The position numbers and the translations under genes were made by a program. This document shows, piece by piece, positions 1 to 6,692 of a stretch of 13,743 bases of DNA (within the stretch, counting starts at the first letter, position 1; the number at the start of each line of letters is the position of its first letter). A model generated the notes under the pieces. The model had not been told where the DNA came from, searched no databases, and was given only the letters and a program-made list of their open reading frames with translations. The stretch comes from an uncultured Paenibacillaceae bacterium. GTDB lineage: Bacteria > Bacillota > Bacilli > Aneurinibacillales > Aneurinibacillaceae. The stretch is from NCBI GenBank assembly GCA_946478845.1, contig CAMLDI010000064.1:1-13743 (forward strand), given 5' to 3'.

Positions 1-23
1 TCGACGTAGTCAATTTTCATTAA

Positions 24-97
24 GCGGGTGTAGTTCAATGGTAGAACATCAGCCTTCCAAGCTGAATACGTGGGTTCGATTCCCATCACCCGCTCCA
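24..97 (+). tRNA. tRNA-Gly (anticodon UCC)
   Basis: The cloverleaf can be drawn by eye. The acceptor stem GCGGGTG (24-30) pairs perfectly with CACCCGC (87-93), followed by discriminator T94 and an encoded CCA (95-97). The anticodon stem TCAGC/GCTGA encloses the loop CTTCCAA, giving anticodon TCC at 56-58, which reads GGA and other GGN glycine codons. The T arm carries GTGGGTTCGATTCCCAT. The window opens only 23 bases upstream, so the promoter or any preceding tRNA genes are not visible. Confidence 0.97.
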
Positions 98-148
98 TTA
101 ATTCATCAATTTAACAACGTCGAATATTCTTCAATGTTAAATTGATAT

Positions 149-175
149 GGGTGGTACCCGACAGGGTGCTACATC
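149..175 (+). promoter_or_regulatory. T-box-like core in a possible attenuator hairpin
   Basis: GGGTGGTACC (149-158) is identical to the central ten bases of the T-box antiterminator consensus. It sits in a 9-bp hairpin, GTGGTACCC (151-159) with GGGTGCTAC (164-172), loop GACA, two wobbles. The right arm overlaps GCTACA (168-173), which could instead pair with TGTAGC (195-200), and that in turn overlaps the left arm of the terminator at 198-211. The three helices are mutually exclusive, as in an attenuator. There is no room for a specifier Stem I between the tRNA and this motif, and no gene follows on the plus strand. A T-box remnant or coincidence are both possible. Confidence 0.3.
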
Positions 176-197
176 TATATCATATATATTTCTCTGT

Positions 198-217
198 AGC
201 GCAAAGGCGCTTTTTTT
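198..217 (+). terminator. Intrinsic terminator downstream of tRNA-Gly
   Basis: AGCGC (198-202), loop AAAG, GCGCT (207-211), running straight into seven T residues (211-217). The stem is short but GC-rich and the T-run is good. It most likely ends the tRNA transcript. Confidence 0.7.
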
Positions 218-452
218 ATTACCTACAAGCACAGAAAATTCGACAAAGTTTTCACGAATATGTAATAATTCTGTCGGGCATAAAAAAGCTTTTATGGTAT
301 TCTGTAATTAGATTTATGTTGGGTTATATAAAAATAATCCTGGCATATCTTTCTCACTCACATCTGTTTTAACTAGCTGTATGTCTTTTTCTCAATAAAG
401 GAATGGAGCCTCCTTCCTCCATTCTCATCCCTTTCCTACCTTTTTCTGCGTG
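218..452. other. Gene-free AT-rich stretch
   Basis: I see no credible gene here. The open reading frame covering 142-372 has no ribosome binding site, runs through the terminator hairpin and is rich in aromatic residues typical of translated AT-rich noncoding DNA. The one structured item is an inverted repeat, GAATGGAG (401-408) with CTCCATTC (417-424), loop of 8. Read on the minus strand it is followed by CTTTATT and could act as a weak second terminator for the leftward methyltransferase gene. Confidence 0.5.
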
Positions 453-492
453 AATAGAAATCCCCAGGGTTAATTCCCTGGGGATTTCTATT
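453..492 (-). terminator. Intrinsic terminator of the leftward gene pair
   Basis: A perfect 17-bp inverted repeat, arms 453-469 and 476-492 with core ATCCCCAGGG, loop TTAATT. It lies 5 bases past the methyltransferase stop codon. The AT-rich outer stem supplies T-rich tracts on both strands, so it could act in both directions. Confidence 0.8.
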
Positions 493-496
493 TTCT

Positions 497-1201
497 TTAA
501 ATCTTCTTAATTCTTAAGATTTCATTTGCCCCTTCAAGAAAACGAAAAGAAGTAGGAAGCAGGTCAATTTTTAAACCAGATGCAACTAAATCTTGTTTGA
601 GTTGATCTAAATAAGGATATGGTTTCCTATTAAAAACAACTAAAGGATATAAGCGTATTTCTCCACCTTTGCGCAAAACTCGTACCATTTCTAGTATTGA
701 TGCTAAATGGAAAGGGTAAGAGAATTGTTCATGGTAAAGAAACAAAAAATGGCTACTTAGGATTAATGAAAAATAGCCTTCATCAAATGGCAAATGGGGG
801 AGTTGTGCGATCTGATACCGCTCCTTTTGGGAATCAAGAGCATAATCAGCAAGGAAAATCTCTAAAGACTTTTCGCGATTTTTTTGGTGCTTATTGATCG
901 TTTTGTAATAATCCCATTGGAAAGTATGAGCTATTCTAGACAATTGTTTGGTTGAAAGTTCAACCTCACTTTTCCCGTGGTCTTTCATTTGTGCATAAGA
1001 AAATGAATACAAAGGATCTACCGCTATGGAATTGAATCCTTTGGCCCTAGCACTTGCAGTGAAGGAAGAAGCGCCTGCTGCCACATCAAGAATAGGACCT
1101 TTTGCTAGATCATCTTCCATTAACAACATCATGTGTACATACTCCTCGAAAGAGCGGCAAGTCATGGCTACCCCTTCTTGTTCGTATACATCTTTATTCA
1201 C
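497..1201 (-). CDS. Class I SAM-dependent methyltransferase, substrate unknown
   Basis: A 234-residue soluble protein with a class I (Rossmann-type) methyltransferase fold. Motif I is ILDVAAGASSF (residues about 37-47) and binds S-adenosylmethionine. SIAVDP (58-63) carries the acidic residue at the end of strand 2. PFDEGYFSLILSS (about 138-150) is motif IV, and MVRVLRKGGEIRLYP (about 172-186) is the usual post-motif region, as in UbiE/Methyltransf_11 proteins. Nothing identifies the substrate. I chose GTG at 1201 because GAGGAGA lies 9 bases upstream; the longer TTG start at 1219 would place that Shine-Dalgarno inside the coding region. It follows the small gene at 1272-1601 with 70 bases between and probably shares its transcript. 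The aromatic pathway runs the other way, so a functional link is not implied. Confidence 0.85.
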   Translation of the reverse strand: MNKDVYEQEGVAMTCRSFEEYVHMMLLMEDDLAKGPILDVAAGASSFTASARAKGFNSIAVDPLYSFSYAQMKDHGKSEVELSTKQLSRIAHTFQWDYYKTINKHQKNREKSLEIFLADYALDSQKERYQIAQLPHLPFDEGYFSLILSSHFLFLYHEQFSYPFHLASILEMVRVLRKGGEIRLYPLVVFNRKPYPYLDQLKQDLVASGLKIDLLPTSFRFLEGANEILRIKKI

Positions 1202-1271
1202 TTTTTTCACTCTCCTCAACTCTTCTCAACTCAACTTAAAACTCATCTCTATAATAACAAAAAATAGAGGA

Positions 1272-1601
1272 TTAAGCAGTTTGAATTCCTCTGGTTCCAA
1301 GAGAAATTAATAGTCTTTGTAATTGCATACGTTCATCAGGATTAATCACCAACCATTCGAAATCTGCAAGCGCCCAAACAAAGGTATCCACTTCATCAGC
1401 TTCTCGGGGTTCAAGAACCATAAACTCAAATTGGCTATATCTTTTCCATTGGATTTCAATGACGGCTCCTATTGGCCCTAGTTCATATAAAAATGCACGG
1501 ATAAAACGAGAATCATATAATTCCTCAATCACTTCTGCTTGTTTTTCTATATTATCCCGATATTGATTTGCTAAATTTTTTTCCAATTCAAACCTTTTCA
1601 T
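1272..1601 (-). CDS. Small conserved-looking protein of unknown function
   Basis: I do not recognise this family. The product is 109 residues, soluble, with no signal peptide or membrane segment. The first 35 residues are charged and predicted helical (MKRFELEKNLANQYRDNIEK onward). The middle alternates hydrophobic strands (AVIEIQWKRY, FEFMVLEP), and the end is helical (ERMQLQRLLISLG). ATG at 1601 is chosen over an upstream in-frame start at 1670 because GAGGAGG sits about 7 bases before it and a promoter can be placed upstream. It is the first gene of a leftward pair with the methyltransferase and diverges from the phenol-sensing regulator, so the two share a roughly 160-bp intergenic region. 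Confidence 0.75.
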   Translation of the reverse strand: MKRFELEKNLANQYRDNIEKQAEVIEELYDSRFIRAFLYELGPIGAVIEIQWKRYSQFEFMVLEPREADEVDTFVWALADFEWLVINPDERMQLQRLLISLGTRGIQTA

Positions 1602-1641
1602 TTGTATTCCTCCTCGTATTCCCACAACTATTTTAAAATAT

Positions 1642-1670
1642 AGTATAATCAAACCTTTCCAAACAAGCAA
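1642..1670 (-). promoter_or_regulatory. Putative sigma-A promoter for the leftward gene pair
   Basis: On the minus strand TTGCTT (1665-1670) is followed after exactly 17 bases by TATACT (1642-1647). The -10 matches TATAAT at 5 of 6 positions and the -35 matches TTGACA at 3 of 6. This places a transcription start roughly 30 bases before the start codon at 1601. Confidence 0.45.
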
Positions 1671-1690
1671 ATAATTCAGAATTTAATAGA

Positions 1691-1708
1691 CACTTTTCAG
1701 CACTTTTC
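1691..1708 (+). promoter_or_regulatory. Tandem CACTTTTC repeat before the regulator gene
   Basis: CACTTTTC occurs twice, at 1691-1698 and 1701-1708, with a 10-base period (one helical turn), just upstream of TAAAAT (1712-1717), a possible -10 for the regulator. TAGACA (1687-1692) would be its -35, but at 19 bases, which is poor. The arrangement suits a dimeric or tandem operator for control of the regulator gene. This is positional inference only. Confidence 0.25.
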
Positions 1709-1760
1709 GTGTAAAATAAAAGATATACAACAAGCCTTTACGCATTGGAGGATGAATTGC

Positions 1761-3641
1761 ATGATGACGATGGCAAGAGATTTATCCCTGGAAAAGTTAC
1801 TTGAATTTCACCCTGGCAAAGGGGAAATATCTTTAAAAGATCGTAGAATGATCATTTCCAGCGCCGATGCATGGGGGACGTTACGTAAGGATCTAATTGC
1901 AGCACTGGGATTGGAACGGGCAAAGCGTTTTTTACTCCGTTACGGGTGGAATTGTGGATTAAATGATGCTCGCAATTTAAAGCATATGTTTGATTTTCAT
2001 AATGAAAAAGAATGGTTGCTAGCAGGGGCACAAATGCATAACATCACCGGAAATGTTTTGTCTTTGCCAGGAATAATAGATATTGACCGGGAAAAAGGCC
2101 ATTTTTACTACGAGGGAACCTGGATTAATTCCTTTGAGGCACAACAGCATTTAATGCATTTTTCTTTACATCATGAACCTGTATGCTATATTCTGATTGG
2201 TTATGCAGGAGGCTATTCTACAGAATTTTTGGGGAAAAAGGTTATTTTTAAAGAAATTGAGTGTGCAGCAACAGGGGATAACCATTGCCGGTTTATCGGA
2301 AAAACCGTAGAGGAATGGGGAGACGAAATCCTTCCGGAACTAGCATTATATGAAGAACAAGCCCTGGCAGATGAATTGGATGTAGCCTATACCCGCATTG
2401 AAAAACAAACGGAAATTTTGAAACAAGGAAATCACTTAAGCCAGAAATTAACCCAAATTGTATTGCAAGGTAAAGGGTTAGATGCAATTGCTAGAGTCCT
2501 TGGTGAAACCATTAAATGTCAAGTGAGCATTGTGGATCGTGCATATCAAAGGTTAGCTACCTATGGAGAAATGGAATCTGTTGATTCCTTTACAGCCTCT
2601 CTTTCTCAAGAGGAGACCCATGTACTCGAACGCCTGCACCAAGAGCGCCTTACTGTAATCGTTGGCAATCGCCTGATTACTCCCATTGTGTTAAGAAATC
2701 GAGTGAGCGGTTTTGTTTCAATCGCCAATGATAATGGGGTATTTCGCGATTTGGAAACGGTTTCACTAGAACGAACAGCTACAGTATGTGCCATTCAAAT
2801 GTTGAATGAACAAACGGCTATTGAAACGGAACAACGTTCTAAAGGGGAGTTATTGGACGAGTTGTTGTTAGAAGAAATAGATAAAGATCAAATTAGTCGC
2901 CGTATGGCTTATTATGGCTATGGGATGAAAACCGCTTACTATGTATTTGTAATCCAAATTGACAAGTCTTGTGCAGAAATGCAGGATGAAGAAGCGATTG
3001 ATTTACGAAAAAAAATCATTGGTTACCTTTCTGAAGATATGGAACGGTCAGGGTTTAAAGCTTTAATTTCTGCAAGGATCGATCGGGTTTATGCTCTTGT
3101 TCCGGAAAAGTTTATTGAAATGAAAAAACAAAAAGTAAAAGAGTATGGTCGACATATTATCGATTTAGCTTACGAAGTGTCCCAACAAACAAAAGTTATT
3201 TTAGGTATAAGTACCCTTTGTACAGACTTGAGCCTTTTTACCCGTGGGTATCAAGAAGCACAAAAGGCAATTGAAATAGCTGGCGTAAAGTGGAAAGAAC
3301 AGAGGGTCATTCTATCTTCTGAATTAGGTCATTTAGGAATTTTGTTAAATGCCCGCAATCCAGAGGAATTAGAAAGCTTCGCCCGAAATAAGCTGGGGAT
3401 TTTATATGATTATGATCAAAAAAATGATAGCGAATTGTTGAAAACACTATATTTTTATATTGAAAACGAGTTTAACCTCCATAAAACGGCCAGAGAAATG
3501 AATGTATCAATCAGTGGCATGCGTTATCGTTTGCGCCGGATACAAGAAGTGTCGCAAATCGATTTAAATATCTCTTCAACTCGTTTTGAAGTGCAGCTTG
3601 CCATTGAGATTTTTGTCGTAATGGGTTTGTTGATGATTTAA
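1761..3641 (+). CDS. Phenol-sensing regulator: XylR_N-V4R sensor fused to PucR-type output
   Basis: A 626-residue transcription factor that probably activates the phenol and meta-cleavage operons beside it. Residues about 7-105 are XylR_N and about 135-182 are V4R, the sensor pair of DmpR/MopR/XylR. Residues H93 and W121 align with MopR H106 and W134, which contact phenol. C142, E165, C168 and C176 reproduce the MopR zinc-site spacing (C155, E178, C181, C189) with a constant offset of 13. A charged helical linker (about 185-230) follows, then a GAF-like segment (235-350), a CdaR/PucR middle domain beginning near GELLDELLLEE (about 363-515) and a PucR_2-type helix-turn-helix (about 562-610; NLHKTAREMNVSISGMRYRL). 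There is no AAA+ domain and no GAFTGA motif. ATG 1761 lies 9 bases after GGAGG; the ATG at 1752 abuts it, so is unlikely. The gene stops 9 bases before the shared element at 3651. Confidence 0.9.
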   Translation: MMTMARDLSLEKLLEFHPGKGEISLKDRRMIISSADAWGTLRKDLIAALGLERAKRFLLRYGWNCGLNDARNLKHMFDFHNEKEWLLAGAQMHNITGNVLSLPGIIDIDREKGHFYYEGTWINSFEAQQHLMHFSLHHEPVCYILIGYAGGYSTEFLGKKVIFKEIECAATGDNHCRFIGKTVEEWGDEILPELALYEEQALADELDVAYTRIEKQTEILKQGNHLSQKLTQIVLQGKGLDAIARVLGETIKCQVSIVDRAYQRLATYGEMESVDSFTASLSQEETHVLERLHQERLTVIVGNRLITPIVLRNRVSGFVSIANDNGVFRDLETVSLERTATVCAIQMLNEQTAIETEQRSKGELLDELLLEEIDKDQISRRMAYYGYGMKTAYYVFVIQIDKSCAEMQDEEAIDLRKKIIGYLSEDMERSGFKALISARIDRVYALVPEKFIEMKKQKVKEYGRHIIDLAYEVSQQTKVILGISTLCTDLSLFTRGYQEAQKAIEIAGVKWKEQRVILSSELGHLGILLNARNPEELESFARNKLGILYDYDQKNDSELLKTLYFYIENEFNLHKTAREMNVSISGMRYRLRRIQEVSQIDLNISSTRFEVQLAIEIFVVMGLLMI

Positions 3642-3648
3642 TCTATGA

Positions 3649-3710
3649 CCGAATCGTACTAATTGAATCGCCAAATTTCGCCTGATTCTGATGTATAAAA
3701 ATTCAGAAAA
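3649..3710 (+). promoter_or_regulatory. Shared upstream element, copy A (phenol hydroxylase operon)
   Basis: Positions 3651-3710 align without gaps to 10584-10643, matching at 44 of 60 bases. The best blocks are GAATCGTACTAA (3651-3662, 12/12) and the stretch around TTCTG..GTAT.AAAATTC.GAAAA (3686-3710). The element begins 167 bases before the dmpL start codon; copy B begins 162 bases before its gene. CCGAA (3649-3653) and TTCTG (3686-3690) form an inverted pair 37 bases apart, as in copy B (CAGAA/TTCTG). The likely binder is the adjacent XylR_N-PucR regulator. Resemblance to the known XylR/DmpR upstream sites is not evident. Confidence 0.65.
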
Positions 3711-3720
3711 CTTTACTATT

Positions 3721-3761
3721 ATTACAGTACAGTAAATGAAATTGATAGACTGTACTGTAAT
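3721..3761 (+). promoter_or_regulatory. 13-bp perfect inverted repeat in the phenol hydroxylase promoter region
   Basis: ATTACAGTACAGT (3721-3733) and ACTGTACTGTAAT (3749-3761) are perfect reverse complements separated by 15 bases. Each arm contains ACAGT twice in tandem. Arm centres are 28 bases apart, close to an integral number of helical turns minus a fraction. It follows the shared element directly and overlaps a candidate -35/-10 spacer. No comparable palindrome occurs before the second operon. It could be an operator for a second regulator, or a weak terminator of the regulator gene, though the following AATAGTTTTA is a poor T-run. Confidence 0.5.
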
Positions 3762-3769
3762 AGTTTTAT
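3742..3769 (+). promoter_or_regulatory. Weak candidate promoter for the phenol hydroxylase operon
   Basis: TTGATA (3742-3747) lies 16 bases before TTTTAT (3764-3769), a poor -10, as expected if the promoter needs an activator. The downstream context TATGAGTTCTTT (3768-3779) resembles TATGTTCTTT (10689-10698) before the second operon, suggesting a common promoter core. There is no sigma-54 -24/-12 motif. Confidence 0.25.
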
Positions 3770-3817
3770 GAGTTCTTTGTAAGGAAAGGATTTACTGAAT
3801 CAGAGGGAGGTTCATAA

Positions 3818-4867
3818 ATGGCGAATTATATTCAAGTAGGGTCTGAATCGATTAAGCCGATCCGCAATACGTACTCTTATATGTCTGGTCTTAAAGTGAA
3901 AAGGCCTACAACGTATGATGAATGTACGTACAATCTGGAGCCCAAGGAAAACTTTCATTTTAAACCACTATGGAATCCAGAATACAATATCTTTGATGAA
4001 AGATTAACCAGAGTAAAATGTGGGGATTGGGAACAATTCCGCGATCCTGAAAAATTATACTATGCAACGTATTGTTATAATCGTGCAGATTATCAATCTC
4101 GCATAAAAGGGCAGTTTGAAGCGGCTGATCGATATGGTTGGTTTAGAAAAATGGATCCAGCTTTCGTGGATACAGTTCGAGAATTCCTTCCAGTTTTACG
4201 CCACTTTGTATTTGGAGAATCTGTGGCATTTATGCACGTGAGTCGTACAGCAGTAGGTACTGCAATTGAACAATGTGCCAGCTACCAATGTTACGATCAA
4301 CTAGGAACAGCGCAATTACTTACTCGTATCTGTTTAGGATTAGAAGAACAAGTTCCTTCCATCCTTGTAGACGGAAAACAAAAGTGGATGGAAGATGAGA
4401 AGTTCTTAAAGCTACGTGAAGTTATAGAACGTTTAATGGTGACCTGGGATTGGGCAGAAGCATTAATCGCAGCCAATTTAGTTCTCGATAGCATTGTTTA
4501 TCCTCTCTTTTTCGAAGAAATGACAGCGGTTGCAATGGAAAATGGGGCAATGGGTTATACAGCATTTAGCCAATTTTTAATGGAAATGTATGAATACGAA
4601 AAAACCTATACCGTTGCTCTTGTAAAAATGTTGCTTGCTGATCGCCCTGAAAACAAAGAAGTGATTCAATCCTATATCAAGAAATGGTTGCCAGAAGTTA
4701 TCGAAGCGGCCGAAGCTATGCTTCCTGTTTTCGACCTTCCACGGAAATCAATTGACGGAAAATTGGCACTAGAAAATATTATCGAAAAACATGTGAAACC
4801 AATTCTCATTGATGAATTGCAATTAGTTTCTGCAATCCAAACGGTACAGGTATGGGAGGTAAAATAA
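3818..4867 (+). CDS. dmpL: Phenol hydroxylase P1, oxygenase beta subunit
   Basis: A 349-residue protein matching the DmpL/PhhL/P1 family (about 330 residues), the beta subunit of the three-subunit hydroxylase of bacterial multicomponent phenol monooxygenases. It has the ferritin-like helical fold without metal ligands. Diagnostic early segments are IKPIRNTYSYM (about 12-22), the NFHFKPLWNPEYNIFDE block (about 45-61) and DWEQFRDPEKLYYATY, corresponding to the DmpL N-terminal region. It supports assembly of the diiron alpha subunit (5178-6668), which oxidises phenol to catechol in the cytoplasm. GGGAGG lies 7 bases before ATG 3818. This is the first gene of the operon, so there is no dmpK before it; the 176 bases back to the regulator are regulatory DNA. 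The stop codon overlaps the next start (TAATG). Confidence 0.93.
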   Translation: MANYIQVGSESIKPIRNTYSYMSGLKVKRPTTYDECTYNLEPKENFHFKPLWNPEYNIFDERLTRVKCGDWEQFRDPEKLYYATYCYNRADYQSRIKGQFEAADRYGWFRKMDPAFVDTVREFLPVLRHFVFGESVAFMHVSRTAVGTAIEQCASYQCYDQLGTAQLLTRICLGLEEQVPSILVDGKQKWMEDEKFLKLREVIERLMVTWDWAEALIAANLVLDSIVYPLFFEEMTAVAMENGAMGYTAFSQFLMEMYEYEKTYTVALVKMLLADRPENKEVIQSYIKKWLPEVIEAAEAMLPVFDLPRKSIDGKLALENIIEKHVKPILIDELQLVSAIQTVQVWEVK

Positions 4868-5163
4868 TGACTCAAGTTGATGAAAGAAATCGTTATGTAG
4901 GATTAGACTTGACTAACTGTCCTGAATCTGAAGCCATTATCGAAGCCATTGAACAGGACAATAAAAATGTAAAAATTACCCGTTTTCCTGGTTATGTGAA
5001 AGTGGAAGCAATTAATCGCCTGGTGATTAATAAAGAATCAGTCGAAGAATTCCTGGGTGATTCCTGGGAAACAGAAGAACTTCAATTAGCTGTTACTTCC
5101 TACTATGGATTTATGGCTGATTGGGATGATGAGCATATCGTTCTGCAATGGGATAACGTGTAG
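4867..5163 (+). CDS. dmpM: Phenol hydroxylase P2, cofactor-free effector protein
   Basis: A 98-residue protein of the MmoB/DmpM family. These small proteins carry no cofactor; they dock on the hydroxylase over the diiron site and tune oxygen activation and product release. The sequence opens with RYVGLDLTNCPESEAIIEAI (about residues 7-26) and continues with KVEAINRLVINKESVEEFLG (about 45-64), both matching the family pattern, and ends close to the usual 90-residue length. ATG 4867 is chosen because GGGAGG lies 7 bases upstream and because it overlaps the dmpL stop by one base (TAATG), a sign of translational coupling. An in-frame ATG at 4852 would put the Shine-Dalgarno inside the gene. It sits between P1 and P3, as in dmpKLMNOP. 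Confidence 0.92.
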   Translation: MTQVDERNRYVGLDLTNCPESEAIIEAIEQDNKNVKITRFPGYVKVEAINRLVINKESVEEFLGDSWETEELQLAVTSYYGFMADWDDEHIVLQWDNV

Positions 5164-5177
5164 GGGAGGCAGGATCA

Positions 5178-6668
5178 ATGGCAAAGAAAAAACGAGGATT
5201 AAAAGAAGAATATAATCTTTTAACACGGGACCTTGATTGGGATCCAACCTTCGTTTCAAGAGAAGAAATGTATCCATATACTTCTTTTGAAGGGATCAAG
5301 ATTCATAACTGGAATAACCTTGAGGATCCATTCCGGGTAACCGTTGAAAGCTATGTAAGAATTCAAGGTGAAAAAGAACGGAAATTCCATGCCATTCGCG
5401 AAAATATCGATTTACTGCAAGGCCAATTGGATATGACAGACGCTCGCTGGTTAGAAGCAATGAAGATCTTTGGAAGCGTAGCATTAAATGCTGAATACAA
5501 TGCTCACCGTCTCTTCCAATTCATTGCCCGTCATATTCCCAGTCCGGCCATACGTTTTGCAGCAATTACCCAATCTGTTGACGAATTGCGCCACGTACAA
5601 AACGAAGTCCTTTTATTTAATAACTACAATAAATACTATCAAGGATTCCATAACTGGAAAAGCTTCGCCCACCGTCACTGGTTAACCTCTGTTGTTAAAA
5701 ACTTCTTCGAAGATGCACAATCTTCTGGACCATTCGAAGCCCTTGTAGCTATTGCCTTCGGATTTGAAGTAGCATTTACTAACCTGCTCTTCGTCACCAT
5801 GGGTTCTACCGCTGTTGCGAACCGTGACCAGTCTTATGGTGCAGTAAGTTTTACAACCCAATCTGATGAATCTCGCCATATGACATTAGGGATGATGGCC
5901 CTTCGTGCAATGATTGAAGAAGATCCGGATAACATTCCTATTGTACAAAAATGGTTAGATAAATGGTTCTGGAGAGCATATCGTGCCTTTACCGTTGTTG
6001 GCTATATTCTGGACTATGTCGCTCCGAAAAAGATTATGTCCTGGAAAGAAGCTTATGAAATGTATATTGAAGACCAGGTATTAAATGGCCTCTTCAAAGA
6101 CCTTGAAGCATACGGCATTCGCAAACCGAAGTATTGGGAACAATCCATTTTAGAAAAAGAGCATAACTCACATATTGCAGCCCTTGTTCTTTATCGTCTG
6201 CCTCATGTTCTTTACTTCCACTCATTCGCACCAACGGAAGAAGATAAGAAATGGTTGGCGGAAAAATATCCAGAATCTTGGGAAAACATTTGGTCTAAAT
6301 ACTGGGAAGCTTTCGAAGATCCGAACTTCGACCGCCTCTATCCTGGATTGCCAATGGTTTGTCAAACTTGCCAGTATCCAATGTTCTTTGATGAACCGGG
6401 ACAACCTGGATTCAATACTGCATTCCAGACCAGTGAGCATGAAGGAGAAGTTTATCACTTCTGTTCTGATGGTTGTAAGGACATTTTCGATGATGAGCCG
6501 GATAAATTCAAACAAGCCTGGTTACCGCCACATGAAATCTTCAAAGGTACCTGTGGTCCTATTGAAGACCTTCCTAAATATTGGGGCGTAGAGCCTGATG
6601 ATGGCGGAGAATTCTATGAATCCAAAGACCATGAAAACTTTGAAAAATGGAAAAAAATGCGCGCCTAG
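5178..6668 (+). CDS. dmpN: Phenol hydroxylase P3, diiron oxygenase alpha subunit
   Basis: A 496-residue catalytic subunit of the soluble diiron monooxygenase family (DmpN is about 517). It inserts one oxygen atom of O2 into phenol to give catechol. All six expected diiron ligands are visible: E106, E136 and H139 (motif DELRH), E197 (GFEVAF), E231 and H234 (motif DESRH). The C-terminal part carries a YHS-like metal-binding module with C395, C398, H427, C429 and C433, as in phenol hydroxylase alpha subunits, which bind zinc there. GGGGAGG lies 8 bases before ATG 5178 and only 14 bases separate it from dmpM. The protein is intact. Electrons normally come from the DmpP reductase, which is absent from this window. 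Confidence 0.96.
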   Translation: MAKKKRGLKEEYNLLTRDLDWDPTFVSREEMYPYTSFEGIKIHNWNNLEDPFRVTVESYVRIQGEKERKFHAIRENIDLLQGQLDMTDARWLEAMKIFGSVALNAEYNAHRLFQFIARHIPSPAIRFAAITQSVDELRHVQNEVLLFNNYNKYYQGFHNWKSFAHRHWLTSVVKNFFEDAQSSGPFEALVAIAFGFEVAFTNLLFVTMGSTAVANRDQSYGAVSFTTQSDESRHMTLGMMALRAMIEEDPDNIPIVQKWLDKWFWRAYRAFTVVGYILDYVAPKKIMSWKEAYEMYIEDQVLNGLFKDLEAYGIRKPKYWEQSILEKEHNSHIAALVLYRLPHVLYFHSFAPTEEDKKWLAEKYPESWENIWSKYWEAFEDPNFDRLYPGLPMVCQTCQYPMFFDEPGQPGFNTAFQTSEHEGEVYHFCSDGCKDIFDDEPDKFKQAWLPPHEIFKGTCGPIEDLPKYWGVEPDDGGEFYESKDHENFEKWKKMRA

Positions 6669-6692
6669 GGGCAACAAAGGAGGAATTTACTG

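Noticed and set aside
142..372. Plus-strand open frame of 76 codons after the tRNA
   Set aside because: No ribosome binding site, overlaps a terminator hairpin, and composition is that of translated AT-rich noncoding DNA.
1246..1268. Hairpin CTCTAT/ATAGAG (minus strand) between the two leftward genes as a terminator
   Set aside because: Only 6 AT-rich pairs with an 11-base loop and no T-run after the stem.
697..1310. Plus-strand frames at 697-897 and 1026-1310
   Set aside because: They lie antisense to the methyltransferase, which has clear motifs and a ribosome binding site, and have no such support themselves.
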